From the NCBI RefSeq assembly GCF_005405925.1, contig NZ_BJHV01000001.1:992001-1056000 (forward strand): a DNA stretch of 64,000 nucleotides, read 5' to 3'. The position numbers and the translations under genes were made by a program. This stretch comes from Streptomyces antimycoticus (lineage in GTDB: Bacteria > Actinomycetota > Actinomycetes > Streptomycetales > Streptomycetaceae). The stretch's first letter is position 1, and every line of letters begins with the position of its first letter. The notes beneath the pieces were generated by a model that saw nothing but the letters and a program-made list of their open reading frames with translations, did no database searches and had not been told where the DNA came from. This document shows, one piece after another, positions 7,600 through 16,393 of the stretch.

Positions 7600-8902
7600 C
7601 TGTCGTCCTCTCCTCTCGTGACGGTGTAGTGGGTCCTCCTACCCAACGGAGGGTGGTGGCCGTGCACACGCCGACCGCCACGATGGCGGCGATGGCGTAG
7701 AGCCCGGTGGCACCCGAGCCGGTCCCCGACTCCGCGACCCCCATCAGATACGGGCCCAGGAAGCCGCCGAGGTTGCCGAAACCCGAGATCAGCGCGATGG
7801 TCCCGGCCATATGGGCGCCGGACAGGATGGTCGGCGGCACGGTCCAGAACACCGGCTGCGCGCCCAGGAAACCGAAGGCGGCCACGCACAGGGCGGCGAT
7901 GGCGGGGACCGGGGGCAGCAGCACCCCGCCGAGCAGGCCGACGACGGTCAGCACCAGGGCGAGCCGCAGCGGCCCGCGCCGGTCACCGCTGCGGTCCGAG
8001 ATCCACGGCAGCGCCAGCACGCCCAGCAGCGCGCACACCCACGGCAGCGCCGAGACGAAGCCGATGCCCACGTCGCCCAGCCCGTCGATCCGGCCGACGA
8101 GCGCCGGGAGCCAGAACGTCACGCCGTAGACGCCGATCTGAATGGCGAAGTACACGAACATCAGCCGCAACACCCGGCTGTCGGCGAGGGTTTCGCGGAC
8201 CCGGCGCGGCTCTCTGGCGTCCTCGCCCGGCCGGTCCGCCTCGATGCGCCGGGCGAGTAGGTCCTTCTCCTCGGCGCTCAGCCACCGGGCCTGTTCGGGG
8301 CGGTCGGTGAGCAGCCACGGTACGGCGAGGGCCAGGATCACCGTTGGGGCGCCCTCCAGCAGGAACATCCACTGCCAGCCCTCCAGGCCGGCCAGTCCGC
8401 GCAGACCGATCAGGAAGCCGCCGAGGGGATTGCCGATGATGCTGGCGACCGCCACGGCGGCCTGGAACATCCCGGTGGCCTTTCCACGGTCGGCGGCCGG
8501 GAACCAGTAGGTGATGTAGAGGATGACACCGGGGAAGAAACCGGCCTCCGCCGCGCCGAGCAGAAACCGCAGCACATAGAAGCCGGTGGGGTTGGACACC
8601 AGCGCCATCGCGCAGGAGAGCAGCCCCCAGACGAACATCAGCGCGGCCAGCCACCGGCGGGCGCCGAAGCGGTGCAGCACCAGGTTGGAGGGCACGCCCA
8701 GCAGGGCGTAGCCGATGAAGAAGACACCGGCGCCGAGCCCGAACGCGGTGGCGTCGATCCCGGCGTCGTCGGCGAGATGGGACTTGACCAGGGCGACGTT
8801 CGTACGGTCCAGGAAGCTCAGCACGAACATCACGAAGAGTGGGGGGAGCAGGCGTCTGGACACCTTCCGGCGGGTGTTCTCCATGGTGGTGGCCGGGTTC
8901 AT
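7571..8902 (-). CDS. MFS transporter, anion:cation symporter type (probable L-fucose/L-fuconate uptake)
   Basis: 443 residues with about 12 membrane helices. The ACS-type signature is at the N-terminus (FVLSFLDRTNVALVKSHL) and in GYALLGVPSNLVLHRFGARRW; FFPGVILYITYWFPAADR is also typical. Start at 8902 is supported by GGGAGG upstream. The first gene of a two-gene operon with the FAH hydrolase, and divergent from the L-fuconate dehydratase, so uptake of the sugar acid or sugar for this pathway is likely. The exact substrate is inferred. Confidence 0.88.
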   Translation of the reverse strand: MNPATTMENTRRKVSRRLLPPLFVMFVLSFLDRTNVALVKSHLADDAGIDATAFGLGAGVFFIGYALLGVPSNLVLHRFGARRWLAALMFVWGLLSCAMALVSNPTGFYVLRFLLGAAEAGFFPGVILYITYWFPAADRGKATGMFQAAVAVASIIGNPLGGFLIGLRGLAGLEGWQWMFLLEGAPTVILALAVPWLLTDRPEQARWLSAEEKDLLARRIEADRPGEDAREPRRVRETLADSRVLRLMFVYFAIQIGVYGVTFWLPALVGRIDGLGDVGIGFVSALPWVCALLGVLALPWISDRSGDRRGPLRLALVLTVVGLLGGVLLPPVPAIAALCVAAFGFLGAQPVFWTVPPTILSGAHMAGTIALISGFGNLGGFLGPYLMGVAESGTGSGATGLYAIAAIVAVGVCTATTLRWVGGPTTPSREERTTDDTHRALRR

Positions 8903-8936
8903 CGGGCCTCCCTGCGGACCACGCTGTCTCGCGGAA

Positions 8937-9042
8937 ACATCTGACCCGTGGAACGTAGGTGGGGGTTACAGCCTTTGACAAGGTCTCAACAACCATGAGT
9001 TTTCTTCCAGATACCCCCTGGCAACCACATCAGACATCTGAC
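8937..9042. promoter_or_regulatory. Divergent control region of the L-fuconate genes with repeated ACATCTGAC
   Basis: ACATCTGAC occurs at 8937-8945 and again at 9034-9042. The second copy is part of the palindrome TCAGA-CA-TCTGA (9030-9041). Between them lies TTGA-N7-TCAA (8975-8989), whose left part reads TTGACA. These are the best operator candidates for the FadR-type regulator encoded downstream, and would control both divergent units. Confidence 0.5.
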
Positions 9043-9098
9043 ATGTTGGTCGGCACTGCTCACTTTCCCTCGCCCTTTTGCCCACAGGAGCGCGTGCC

Positions 9099-10448
9099 AT
9101 GACCCTTCGTGTCGTCGGCGTCGAGACCATCGATGTCCGCTTCCCGACCTCCCAGCACCTCGACGGCTCCGACGCCATGAACGAGGCTCCGGACTACTCG
9201 GCGGCGTACGTGGTGCTCAAGACCGCCGACGACGCGCCCTCCGGCCAGGGTGGGGCGCAGCCCGCACCCGGCGCCGAACCTCTGGAGGGCCATGGCTTCA
9301 CCTTCACCATCGGCCGTGGCAACGACCTGGCGGTCCAGGCCGCCCGCGCCATCGGGGAGCGGGCCGTCGGCATGGCCGTGGACGAGATCACCGGCGATCT
9401 GGGCGGCCTCTCACGCCATCTGCTGGGCGACAGCCAGCTGCGCTGGCTAGGCCCGGACAAGGGCGCCATCCATCTGGGAAGCGCCGCGGTGATCAACGCG
9501 GCCTGGGATCTCGCCGCTCGGCAGGCGGGCAAGCCCGTGTGGAAGCTCCTCGCCGACCTCTCGCCCCGGGAGGTGGTCGACCTGGTGGACTGGCGCTACC
9601 TCAAGGACGCGCTCACCCCCGAGGCCGCCCTGAAGATGCTGGAATCCCGCGCCGGTGGCCGGGCCGAGCGCGAGGCGTATGTGCGCGAGCACGGCTACCC
9701 GGCGTACACCACCAGCGCGGGCTGGCTCGGATACGACGACACCAAGCTGGCCCGGCTCTGCCAGGAGGCCGTGGACCAGGGCTGGAACTCGGTGAAGCTG
9801 AAGGTGGGCGCGAATCTGGAGGACGATATCCGGCGCTGCCGTATCGCCCGCGAGGTCATCGGACCGGACCGCCGGCTGATGATCGACGCCAATCAGATCC
9901 TGGGCGTGGAGGAGGCGGTCACCTGGGCCATGGCGCTTCGGGAGTTCGACATCTGGTGGTTCGAGGAGCCCACCAGCCCCGACGACATCCTCGGACACGC
10001 GGCCATCGCCCGGCGGATCGGTGCGACCCGGGTGGCCACCGGCGAACATGCCCATAACGCGGTGATGTTCAAGCAGTTCCTCGCCGCCGACGCGATCAGC
10101 GTCTGCCAGATCGACGCCTGCCGCCTGGGCGGTGTCAACGAGGCGGTGGCCGTGCTGCTGCTGGCCGCGGCGTACGGCGTGCCGGTGTGCCCGCACGCAG
10201 GCGGTGTCGGCCTGTGCGAACTCGTCCAGCATCTGTCGGTCTTCGACTATGTGGCCGTCAGCGGCTCCATGGACGACCGTGTCATCGAGTACGTCGACCA
10301 TCTCCACGAGCACTTCCACGACCCGGTACGCATCCGCGGCTCGCGCTATCTCGTCCCCGACGCGCCCGGCTACAGCGCCCGGATCCGGCGCGAGACCCTG
10401 GAGGCCTACCGCTACCCCGACGGACCGGTCTGGAGCCGCCGCGGCTGA
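9099..10448 (+). CDS. L-fuconate dehydratase (enolase superfamily)
   Basis: 449 residues; ATG at 9099 has ACAGGAG eight bases before it. It is a clear mandelate-racemase-group enolase of the FucD type: VETIDVRFPTSQHLDGSDAM at the N-terminus, GHGFTFTIGRGND, KLKVGANLEDDIRRC (catalytic Lys), LMIDANQ (metal Asp), WWFEEPTSPDD (metal Glu), ATGEHAHN and CPHAGGVGLCE (catalytic His region). It dehydrates L-fuconate to 2-keto-3-deoxy-L-fuconate. Unlike typical relatives it carries an extra stretch of about a dozen Gly/Ala/Pro-rich residues (DDAPSGQGGAQPAPGAEP) within the N-terminal domain before LEGHGF. The regulator gene follows after 17 nt. Confidence 0.93.
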   Translation: MTLRVVGVETIDVRFPTSQHLDGSDAMNEAPDYSAAYVVLKTADDAPSGQGGAQPAPGAEPLEGHGFTFTIGRGNDLAVQAARAIGERAVGMAVDEITGDLGGLSRHLLGDSQLRWLGPDKGAIHLGSAAVINAAWDLAARQAGKPVWKLLADLSPREVVDLVDWRYLKDALTPEAALKMLESRAGGRAEREAYVREHGYPAYTTSAGWLGYDDTKLARLCQEAVDQGWNSVKLKVGANLEDDIRRCRIAREVIGPDRRLMIDANQILGVEEAVTWAMALREFDIWWFEEPTSPDDILGHAAIARRIGATRVATGEHAHNAVMFKQFLAADAISVCQIDACRLGGVNEAVAVLLLAAAYGVPVCPHAGGVGLCELVQHLSVFDYVAVSGSMDDRVIEYVDHLHEHFHDPVRIRGSRYLVPDAPGYSARIRRETLEAYRYPDGPVWSRRG

Positions 10449-10465
10449 GTGGCATCCTGGTCGCC

Positions 10466-11215
10466 ATGCCCACCACTCCAGACCGCTCCGGTCCCGGCGG
10501 CGACGGTGTCCCCGCCGCCGGGAGCAGTGTCGTCGACATAGCCATCGGCCGGCTGCGCCATCGCATCGAGAGCGGTGAGTTCGCGCCTGGCCACCGTCTG
10601 CCCCCGGAGGCGGTGCTGGCGGGCGAGCTCGAACTCTCCCGCCCGTCCCTGCGGGAGGCCGTCCGCGCCCTGGCGATGGCCGGGGTCCTGGACGTACGCC
10701 GCGGTGACGGCACCTTCGTCACCGATCTGCGCCCGGACCGGCTGCTGCGCGCCCTCGGCAGCTTCCTGGACCTGGCTCAGGACACCGGTCTGAACGAGAT
10801 GCTCGAATGCCGCAAGGTCCTGGAGCCGGGCGCCACCGCACTGGCCGCGACCCGCATCGACGAGGCCGCCCTCGACCGGCTCCAGGAGCGGATCGAGCGG
10901 ATGCGCGGCCTGCACGACCCGGAGGAGCTGGTGCACGAGGACATCGCCTTCCACGCCGACATCGTGGCCGCGTCCGGCAACCGCACGCTGGCCTCCCTAG
11001 CGGACTCGGTCACCCAGCGCACCGCCCGGGCCCGCATCTGGCGCGCCCTGGTCAAGTCCGATGTGCTGTCCTGGACCCACCAGCAGCACATGGACATCTA
11101 CACCGCGCTCCGGGCCCATGACAGCCTGGCCGCGTTCACCGCGGCCAGCCGGCATGTGGGAGATGTGGAGCTGTGGGTACGCGACCGGCTGGACGCGGTG
11201 CGCGACCGCCGCTGA
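10466..11215 (+). CDS. FadR-type GntR transcriptional regulator
   Basis: 249 residues with an N-terminal GntR winged helix (VVDIAIGRLRHRIESGEFAP, LSRPSLREAVRALAMAGVLD, RRGDGTFVTDL) and a C-terminal FCD ligand domain with metal-site residues (HEDIAFHADIVAASGN and the QQHMDIYTAL segment). It sits 17 nt after the L-fuconate dehydratase gene in the same direction and is most likely the pathway's local repressor, with a sugar acid as effector. The candidate operators are in the 8937-9042 region. CATCCT lies 7 nt upstream of the ATG and could act as a -10 for a leaderless transcript. Confidence 0.9.
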   Translation: MPTTPDRSGPGGDGVPAAGSSVVDIAIGRLRHRIESGEFAPGHRLPPEAVLAGELELSRPSLREAVRALAMAGVLDVRRGDGTFVTDLRPDRLLRALGSFLDLAQDTGLNEMLECRKVLEPGATALAATRIDEAALDRLQERIERMRGLHDPEELVHEDIAFHADIVAASGNRTLASLADSVTQRTARARIWRALVKSDVLSWTHQQHMDIYTALRAHDSLAAFTAASRHVGDVELWVRDRLDAVRDRR

Positions 11216-11273
11216 CCGGCGGACCCGGGTGGCGTGGGCGCCCATCGCAAGGGGTCGCACATCCCCCGCCGGG

Positions 11274-12392
11274 TCAGATGTCGCGCCGTGCGAGGAAGCC
11301 CAGCAGGGTGCGCAGCTCCGCGCTCGCGCGAGGCACGAGCGGCAGACCGTCCAGGCACCGCTCCACGGCGGCGATGTGACGGTCGGCCTCCGCCAGGGCG
11401 GCGGAGCGGCCGCCGGCCTGCTCGATCAGATCGGCCGCCCGGCGCGTGGTGGCGTCGTCCGGGGTGTCCGGCGACTCCTCCAGGAGCGTGGCCAGCTGCC
11501 CGGCGGCCGAGGTGTCGCGGGCGCTCAGGGCGGCGAGCACGGGGAAGGTCTTCTTGCGCTGCCGCAGATCACGGTGGACGGGTTTGCCGGTGACCGCGGG
11601 GTCGCCCCAGATGCCCAGCAGGTCGTCCGCCACCTGGAACGCCACGCCCATATGCCGTCCGGCCCGGTCCAGGGCGGCCGCGCTGCTCTCCGGCGCCCCG
11701 GCGAGCGCGGCGCCCAGGGCGGCGGCGCAGCCGAGCAGCGCGCCGGTCTTGTGCTCGGCCATCGTGCGGTACTCCTCCGGCCCCACCGCCGCGGGTCCCG
11801 TCCAGGGGCGCGACTCGAAGAGCAGGTCGTCCGCCTGGCCGCGGACGAGGTCGCCCAGGGCCACGCTCAGCCGCCGCACCGCGGCCGCGGCTCCGGCGCC
11901 GGGCACGGCGGCCAGCGCCTCCACGGCCAGCGCGAACAGGGCGTCGCCGGCGAGCACGGCCGGGCCGGTCCCGTAGGCCTTCCATACGGTGGGGCGGGTG
12001 CGGCGGGTCTGGTCGCCGTCCATGATGTCGTCGTGCAGCAGCGAGAAGGTGTGCACCAGCTCCACCGCCACCGCTCCGGCCACCGCCGCCTCGCCGGATG
12101 CCCCGGCCGCCTCGGCGCACAGCACGGCCAGGGCCTGCCGCACCCCCTTGCCGCCGGCGCCCTCGGCGGGCGTACCGCCCACATCGCACCAGCCGAAGGA
12201 GTACGCGGCCATCTCGGCGACCCATGGGTGCAGCCGGCCGACCGTCTCGGCCAGCACCGGGCGCACCAACTCCCGGCAGCGGAGCAGGATTTCGCCCGCG
12301 GTCGCGGTGGGCTCGTCCGCTCTCGGGGTGGCCTCGTGCGCGGTCGCGGCGGTCTCGTATGCCCCGAGGAGCACGGGGAATGCCGTCGTCAC
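11274..12392 (-). CDS. Polyprenyl (isoprenyl) diphosphate synthase
   Basis: 372 residues from a GTG at 12392. Both Asp-rich motifs are present: LLHDDIMDGD and FQVADDLLGIWGD. Other marks are RPTVWKAYGTGPAVLAGDAL, RGQADDLLFE and EHKTGALLGCAA. It condenses isopentenyl diphosphate with an allylic diphosphate; chain length cannot be fixed, but the residues before the first motif (ELVHTFSL) fit farnesyl/geranylgeranyl-type enzymes. The start overlaps the stop of the TPR gene by 4 nt (GTGA), so the two proteins are made together. No terpene cyclase is next to it. Confidence 0.9.
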   Translation of the reverse strand: MTTAFPVLLGAYETAATAHEATPRADEPTATAGEILLRCRELVRPVLAETVGRLHPWVAEMAAYSFGWCDVGGTPAEGAGGKGVRQALAVLCAEAAGASGEAAVAGAVAVELVHTFSLLHDDIMDGDQTRRTRPTVWKAYGTGPAVLAGDALFALAVEALAAVPGAGAAAAVRRLSVALGDLVRGQADDLLFESRPWTGPAAVGPEEYRTMAEHKTGALLGCAAALGAALAGAPESSAAALDRAGRHMGVAFQVADDLLGIWGDPAVTGKPVHRDLRQRKKTFPVLAALSARDTSAAGQLATLLEESPDTPDDATTRRAADLIEQAGGRSAALAEADRHIAAVERCLDGLPLVPRASAELRTLLGFLARRDI

Positions 12393-13435
12393 AGTGCCAC
12401 CTCCATGACCTCCGTGAGGCCGAACTCCTCCCGGGCACGGTCCACCATCCGGCGGGCGTGCCGCAGGCCGATCCGCTCCAGCACATCGGCCAGTTCGGAC
12501 AGGTCCTCGTCGGTCCGGGCGCGGTCGCGGCCCAGCCGGGCCAGGGACTTGATGAGCCCGAGCCGGGCGAGACCCTCGCCGCGCGGCTCGCTCATGTCGC
12601 GGAACTCGTCCAGGGCCTGCTCGTACATCGCGCGGGCCTCCTCGTAACGGCCCGCGCGGTAGAACACATTGCCGCGCATCTTGTGGTTGTACGCCAGCGC
12701 GCTCACCAGGTTCATCTCGCGGCAGGTCAGTTCGGCTCCCGAGAGCAGCTCCAGCGCGTGCTCCACGTCCCCGTCGCGTACGGAGACGATGTCGGCCATG
12801 CCGCGCAGCGCCCATGCGTGTCCGCGCCGGTCATCGGCGCCCGCGGCTATCTCCGCGGCCTCCTGGAACATCGCGTAGGCCGAGTCGTACGACCCGGTGT
12901 TGCGGTGCATCTGGGCGATGCCCTCCAGCGCCCATACGGTGTGCCGCGCCTCGCCGCGCTTCCGTGCCTCGGCGAGGAGCCGCTCGTGCAGCGCTCCCAC
13001 GGCCTCGTAATCGCCCTGGATGCGGCCGGTCTCCGCCATCCCGGCCAGTGAGTAGCCACGGACGACGATGTCCCCGCCACGTTCGCCGAATTCGGCCGCG
13101 AGTCCGAGCAGCCGCCATGCCAGCGCCAGCGCGCCCCGCTGCCGGGCGAGCGTGCCTCCGCTCCACAGCGCCCACGCCATCGCCCCGAGGTCCCCCGCCG
13201 CACGGGCCGCCCGGTAACTGGCCTTCCACTCGCGGTCGGCCTCGCCCACCTGCCCCAGCCGCCGGTGCGCCTCGGCGACCGCGAGCCCCGCGCGGGCCGC
13301 CTCGCCCGGGGAGCCGCCCCGCTCGGCCGCCCGCAACTGCTCGGTGCCTGCCGCCAGCACGTCGACCAGCGAGGAGTTCACGGACAGGGCGGTGAGGGAG
13401 CCCTGGTACTCAGGAGCGAATGCTTTGCCGTACAT
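12389..13435 (-). CDS. TPR-repeat protein co-expressed with the polyprenyl synthase
   Basis: 348 residues from the ATG at 13435 (GGAAAGG upstream). It is almost entirely helical hairpin repeats of TPR type (for example GMAETGRIQGDYEAVGALHE, ALEGIAQMHRNTGSYDSAYA, MRGNVFYRAGRYEEARAMYE), with no DNA-binding or membrane segment. It ends LTEVMEVAL and is coupled to the polyprenyl synthase by a GTGA overlap. Its job is unknown; a scaffold or regulator of the synthase is possible. The upstream region carries a striking array of inverted repeats that may control it. Confidence 0.75.
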   Translation of the reverse strand: MYGKAFAPEYQGSLTALSVNSSLVDVLAAGTEQLRAAERGGSPGEAARAGLAVAEAHRRLGQVGEADREWKASYRAARAAGDLGAMAWALWSGGTLARQRGALALAWRLLGLAAEFGERGGDIVVRGYSLAGMAETGRIQGDYEAVGALHERLLAEARKRGEARHTVWALEGIAQMHRNTGSYDSAYAMFQEAAEIAAGADDRRGHAWALRGMADIVSVRDGDVEHALELLSGAELTCREMNLVSALAYNHKMRGNVFYRAGRYEEARAMYEQALDEFRDMSEPRGEGLARLGLIKSLARLGRDRARTDEDLSELADVLERIGLRHARRMVDRAREEFGLTEVMEVAL

Positions 13436-13479
13436 GGATGCCTTTCCGTCTGTTGTTCCAGGAGCACGCGACTGCCCGC

Positions 13480-13535
13480 TATACACCGAGTACATACACC
13501 GCGAGTATGCACTCCATGTATACACGCTGTGTATA
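13480..13535. promoter_or_regulatory. Cluster of related inverted repeats (TATACAC/GTGTATA family)
   Basis: The 56 bases hold a perfect dyad TATACAC-GCT-GTGTATA (13519-13535), a dyad CATAC-N7-GTATG (13493-13509) and a weaker TATACAC-CGA-GTACATA (13480-13496). The stretch is AT-richer than its surroundings and lies upstream of the TPR gene and of the divergent dioxygenase gene. It looks like a multi-site operator for an unidentified dimeric regulator. Confidence 0.6.
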
Positions 13536-13713
13536 GGTGACAGGAAACCGGCCTTGCCAAGGTCACCGGTCTGTGCGTCCGCTGCCGATCAAGACGCGAC
13601 CGGGGCCGGGAAGGTTTACCAACCGGCTCCACGGGTGGCAAAAAACTTATGGACCGGGCTCGGCACTCCCTCCCCGATCCGGCACGTCCCCGACGGAAAG
13701 GCAGAATTCACCC

Positions 13714-15105
13714 ATGATCAGCCAGTGGCAGCTCCGCGCCGCCTTCGCGGCACGGCTCTCCGACATGTACGGCCGGGAAGTCCCGGCGTACACCACGCTC
13801 GTGGACGTCTCGCGCGAGGTCAACGAGGACGTGCTGCGGGCGCGGGGCGCCGAAGCCGAGCGCCTGGGGTCCATCGGCCGGGTGACCGCCGAACGCCACG
13901 GCGCCATCCGGGTCGGAACACCTCAGGAGCTGGGACAGGTGGCCCGCGTCTTCGGCGCGCTGGGCATGCACCCGGTCGGCTTCTACGATCTGCGCGAGGC
14001 CGCCGCCAGCGCGGTCCCCGTGGTCTCGACCGCCTTCCGCCCGGTGGACGGGGAGGAGCTGGCGCGCAACCCCTTCCGCGTCTTCACCTCCCTGCTCACC
14101 ACCGCCGACCCGCGGTTCTTCGACCCGGAGCTGCGCTCCCGGCTGGAGACCTTCCTGGCCGGCCGCGAGCTGTTCCCGCCGGAGCTGCTCGCCCTGGCCG
14201 ACCGCGCGACGGCCGAGCACGGGCTGCCCGAGGAGGACGCCGAACGCTTCCTCCACCTCGCCGTGTCCGCCTTCGAGTTGTCACCCGAGCCGGTGGACAA
14301 GGTCTGGTACGAGACGCTGGAGAGGATCTCCGGCGTCGCCGCGGACATCGGCGGCGTCCGCAGCACCCACATCAACCACCTCACCCCGCGCGTCCTGGAC
14401 ATCGACGAGCTCTACCGGCGGATGACCGACCGCGGCATCCAGATGATCGACACCATCCAGGGGCCACCGGCCTGGAAGGGCCCCGACGTCCTGCTGCGCC
14501 AGACCTCCTTCCGCGCTCTCGACGAACCCCGAGCGATGCGCCTCGCGGACGGGAGCGTCACCACCGGCGCGCTGCGAGTGCGCTTCGGCGAGGTCGAGGC
14601 CCGCGGTATCGCCCTCACCCACGACGGCCGCGCCCTGTACGACCGGCTGCTCACCCTCGTCGACCATCAAGTGGCCCGCCACCCGGGTGTGGACCGGGGC
14701 GAGTTGGCCCGCGGCGTATGGGAGGAGCATCTGCCCCACACCGAACGGGAGTTGGCCGCCCGGGGATTGGGCTGGTTCACCTACCACGTCGTACCGGACC
14801 GTCCACGCGACGGCAGCCGTCCGCCCGCCGCCCTCGGCGAGCTGCTGGAGCGAGGCTGGGTGCGGGCCGAGCCCATCGTCTACGAGGACTTCCTGCCCCG
14901 CTCCGCCGCCGGCATCTTCCAGTCCAACCTCAGCGGGGAGGGCGTACGGGACAACGGCCAGGAGGGCGCCGCCCACGACGCCGCATGGCTCTCCGGCGCC
15001 ATCGGCCGCGATGTCCTGGACCCCTTCGCGCTCTACGAGCGGCAGCAGAGCGGCTCCCTCGCGCGGGCCGCCCGCGAACTGGGGCTCGACGGCGTCCCGG
15101 GCTGA
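13714..15105 (+). CDS. 2-oxoadipate dioxygenase/decarboxylase-like protein (HglS/YdcJ, DUF1338)
   Basis: 463 residues from the ATG at 13714 (GGAAAGG 10-16 nt before it). It matches the HglS/YdcJ family of Fe(II) VOC-fold enzymes, usually 440-480 residues: YTTLVDVSREVN, RHGAIRVGTPQEL, FTSLLTTADPRFF, STHINHLTPRVLDID (metal His), RFGEVEARGIALT (metal Glu) and YEDFLPRSAAGIFQSNL. HglS converts 2-oxoadipate to 2-hydroxyglutarate in lysine breakdown. Whether this gene serves lysine catabolism is not shown by its neighbours. It is divergent from the TPR/polyprenyl operon across the inverted-repeat region. Confidence 0.88.
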   Translation: MISQWQLRAAFAARLSDMYGREVPAYTTLVDVSREVNEDVLRARGAEAERLGSIGRVTAERHGAIRVGTPQELGQVARVFGALGMHPVGFYDLREAAASAVPVVSTAFRPVDGEELARNPFRVFTSLLTTADPRFFDPELRSRLETFLAGRELFPPELLALADRATAEHGLPEEDAERFLHLAVSAFELSPEPVDKVWYETLERISGVAADIGGVRSTHINHLTPRVLDIDELYRRMTDRGIQMIDTIQGPPAWKGPDVLLRQTSFRALDEPRAMRLADGSVTTGALRVRFGEVEARGIALTHDGRALYDRLLTLVDHQVARHPGVDRGELARGVWEEHLPHTERELAARGLGWFTYHVVPDRPRDGSRPPAALGELLERGWVRAEPIVYEDFLPRSAAGIFQSNLSGEGVRDNGQEGAAHDAAWLSGAIGRDVLDPFALYERQQSGSLARAARELGLDGVPG

Positions 15106-15109
15106 TCCG

Positions 15110-15499
15110 TCACCGTCCGCCTGCCGCCACCTCGCGTTCGATCCAACGGCAGATCACCCCCACCACGTATGCCCGCTCCGCGCGGCTCAGCTCCCGCCCC
15201 TTGGGGATCTGGTGCCAGCGCTCGAGGCAGGTACGGCAGCAGGTGGCGGTCGCATGCTGGGCGACGAACACGGGGTGGCCGCGGTAGGGCGTCTGCTTGC
15301 CGTCCTTGTACGGCTCGGCGGGAGCCAGCCGCTTGGCGATCAGGTCATACGCGTGCCAGCGCATCGTCGACGGGCCACTCAGCTCGGCCGTGGCCCGGTC
15401 CCGACCGCGCAGATGGAACTTGGCGCGGAAGGGGTGGCGCGCGATGGTCTCCAGCCGCTGGTCGAGCGAGTCAGGCATCGGGTCGGACGGGTCGGACAT
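15110..15499 (-). CDS. DUF4186-family protein
   Basis: 129 residues from the ATG at 15499. Recognisable as DUF4186 by FRAKFHLRGRDRATAEL, HPVFVAQHATATCCRTCLERWHQIPKG and YVVGVICRWIERE. The Cys-Cys-x2-Cys with nearby His residues suggests metal binding. The family has no established function. It converges with the dioxygenase gene with a gap of only 4 nt. Confidence 0.8.
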   Translation of the reverse strand: MSDPSDPMPDSLDQRLETIARHPFRAKFHLRGRDRATAELSGPSTMRWHAYDLIAKRLAPAEPYKDGKQTPYRGHPVFVAQHATATCCRTCLERWHQIPKGRELSRAERAYVVGVICRWIEREVAAGGR

Positions 15500-15626
15500 C
15501 GAGAGCTCCCGGAGACGACAAAAACCCCTTTCGATCGTAAGACGGCCCGCCCACGACACCGCGGGCAGGGCCGTGGACGGGTGCCGGACCTTGCGGGTCC
15601 GCCCGGCCGGGGGCAGTGTGACGGCC

Positions 15627-16385
15627 ATGGTGGACACACAGTTCTCCGATCGCCGGCTGGCCGCGCTGTACGACCTGTTCTGCCCCTGGGACGAGCGCGG
15701 GGATTTCACGTTCTACCTGCCCCTGGTGATGTCCGCCCGCTCCGTCCTGGACGTGGGGTGCGGAACAGGCGCGCTGCTGCGCAGGGCACGGGAGGACGGG
15801 CACGAGGGACGGCTGTGCGGACTGGATCCCGGGGTGGGGATGCTGGAGGTGGCGCGGACGTACCCGGATGTGGAGTGGGTGCTCGGCGACCTGGTCTCGG
15901 CGCCGGGGTGGAGCCGTGCGTTCGATCTGGTGGTGATGACCGGCCACGCCTTCCAAGGGCTTCTGGGTGACGACGAGTTGCGCGATGCGCTGGCCGCGAT
16001 CGCCACGGCACTGACCGACGACGGCCGCTTCGTGTTCGAGACCCGCAATCCGCTGGTGCGGGAGTGGGAGGACTGGGAGGTGCGGTACTCGGGCGAGGTG
16101 GTGGACTCCACCGGGGCCGTGGTGCGGTGCGTGTGCGCGGTGGAGACTCCGGTGCGGGGCGATCTCGTCTCGGCCACGCACACCTACACCGGCGCGGGCT
16201 GGGAGCGGCCCCTGCTGAGCCGCAGCACGCTGCGGTTTCTCGGCCCGGACGCGCTGGCCGGGTTCCTGGGTGAGGCGGGGCTTGTCGTGACGGAGCAGTT
16301 CGGGGACTGGGACGGCGGGCCGCTGACCGGCACCAGCCCGGAGATCATCACTGTCGCCCGCCGCCCCCGCGGTGAGCGTGGTTGA
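15627..16385 (+). CDS. SAM-dependent methyltransferase, class I
   Basis: 252 residues. The Rossmann-fold methyltransferase motif is SVLDVGCGTGALLRRAR, followed by CGLDPGVGMLEVAR (motif II), WVLGDLVSAP and LVVMTGHAFQGL. The C-terminal part (RFVFETRNPLVREWEDW) is typical of small-molecule methyltransferases of this type. The acceptor is unknown. CAGTGT lies 7 nt upstream of the ATG and may be a leaderless -10. It converges with the GNAT gene. Confidence 0.87.
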   Translation: MVDTQFSDRRLAALYDLFCPWDERGDFTFYLPLVMSARSVLDVGCGTGALLRRAREDGHEGRLCGLDPGVGMLEVARTYPDVEWVLGDLVSAPGWSRAFDLVVMTGHAFQGLLGDDELRDALAAIATALTDDGRFVFETRNPLVREWEDWEVRYSGEVVDSTGAVVRCVCAVETPVRGDLVSATHTYTGAGWERPLLSRSTLRFLGPDALAGFLGEAGLVVTEQFGDWDGGPLTGTSPEIITVARRPRGERG

Positions 16386-16393
16386 CGCGCGGT

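Noticed and set aside
11061..12647. Plus-strand open frame of about 528 codons across the polyprenyl synthase gene
   Set aside because: Antisense to a gene with both DDxxD motifs; no recognisable domain.
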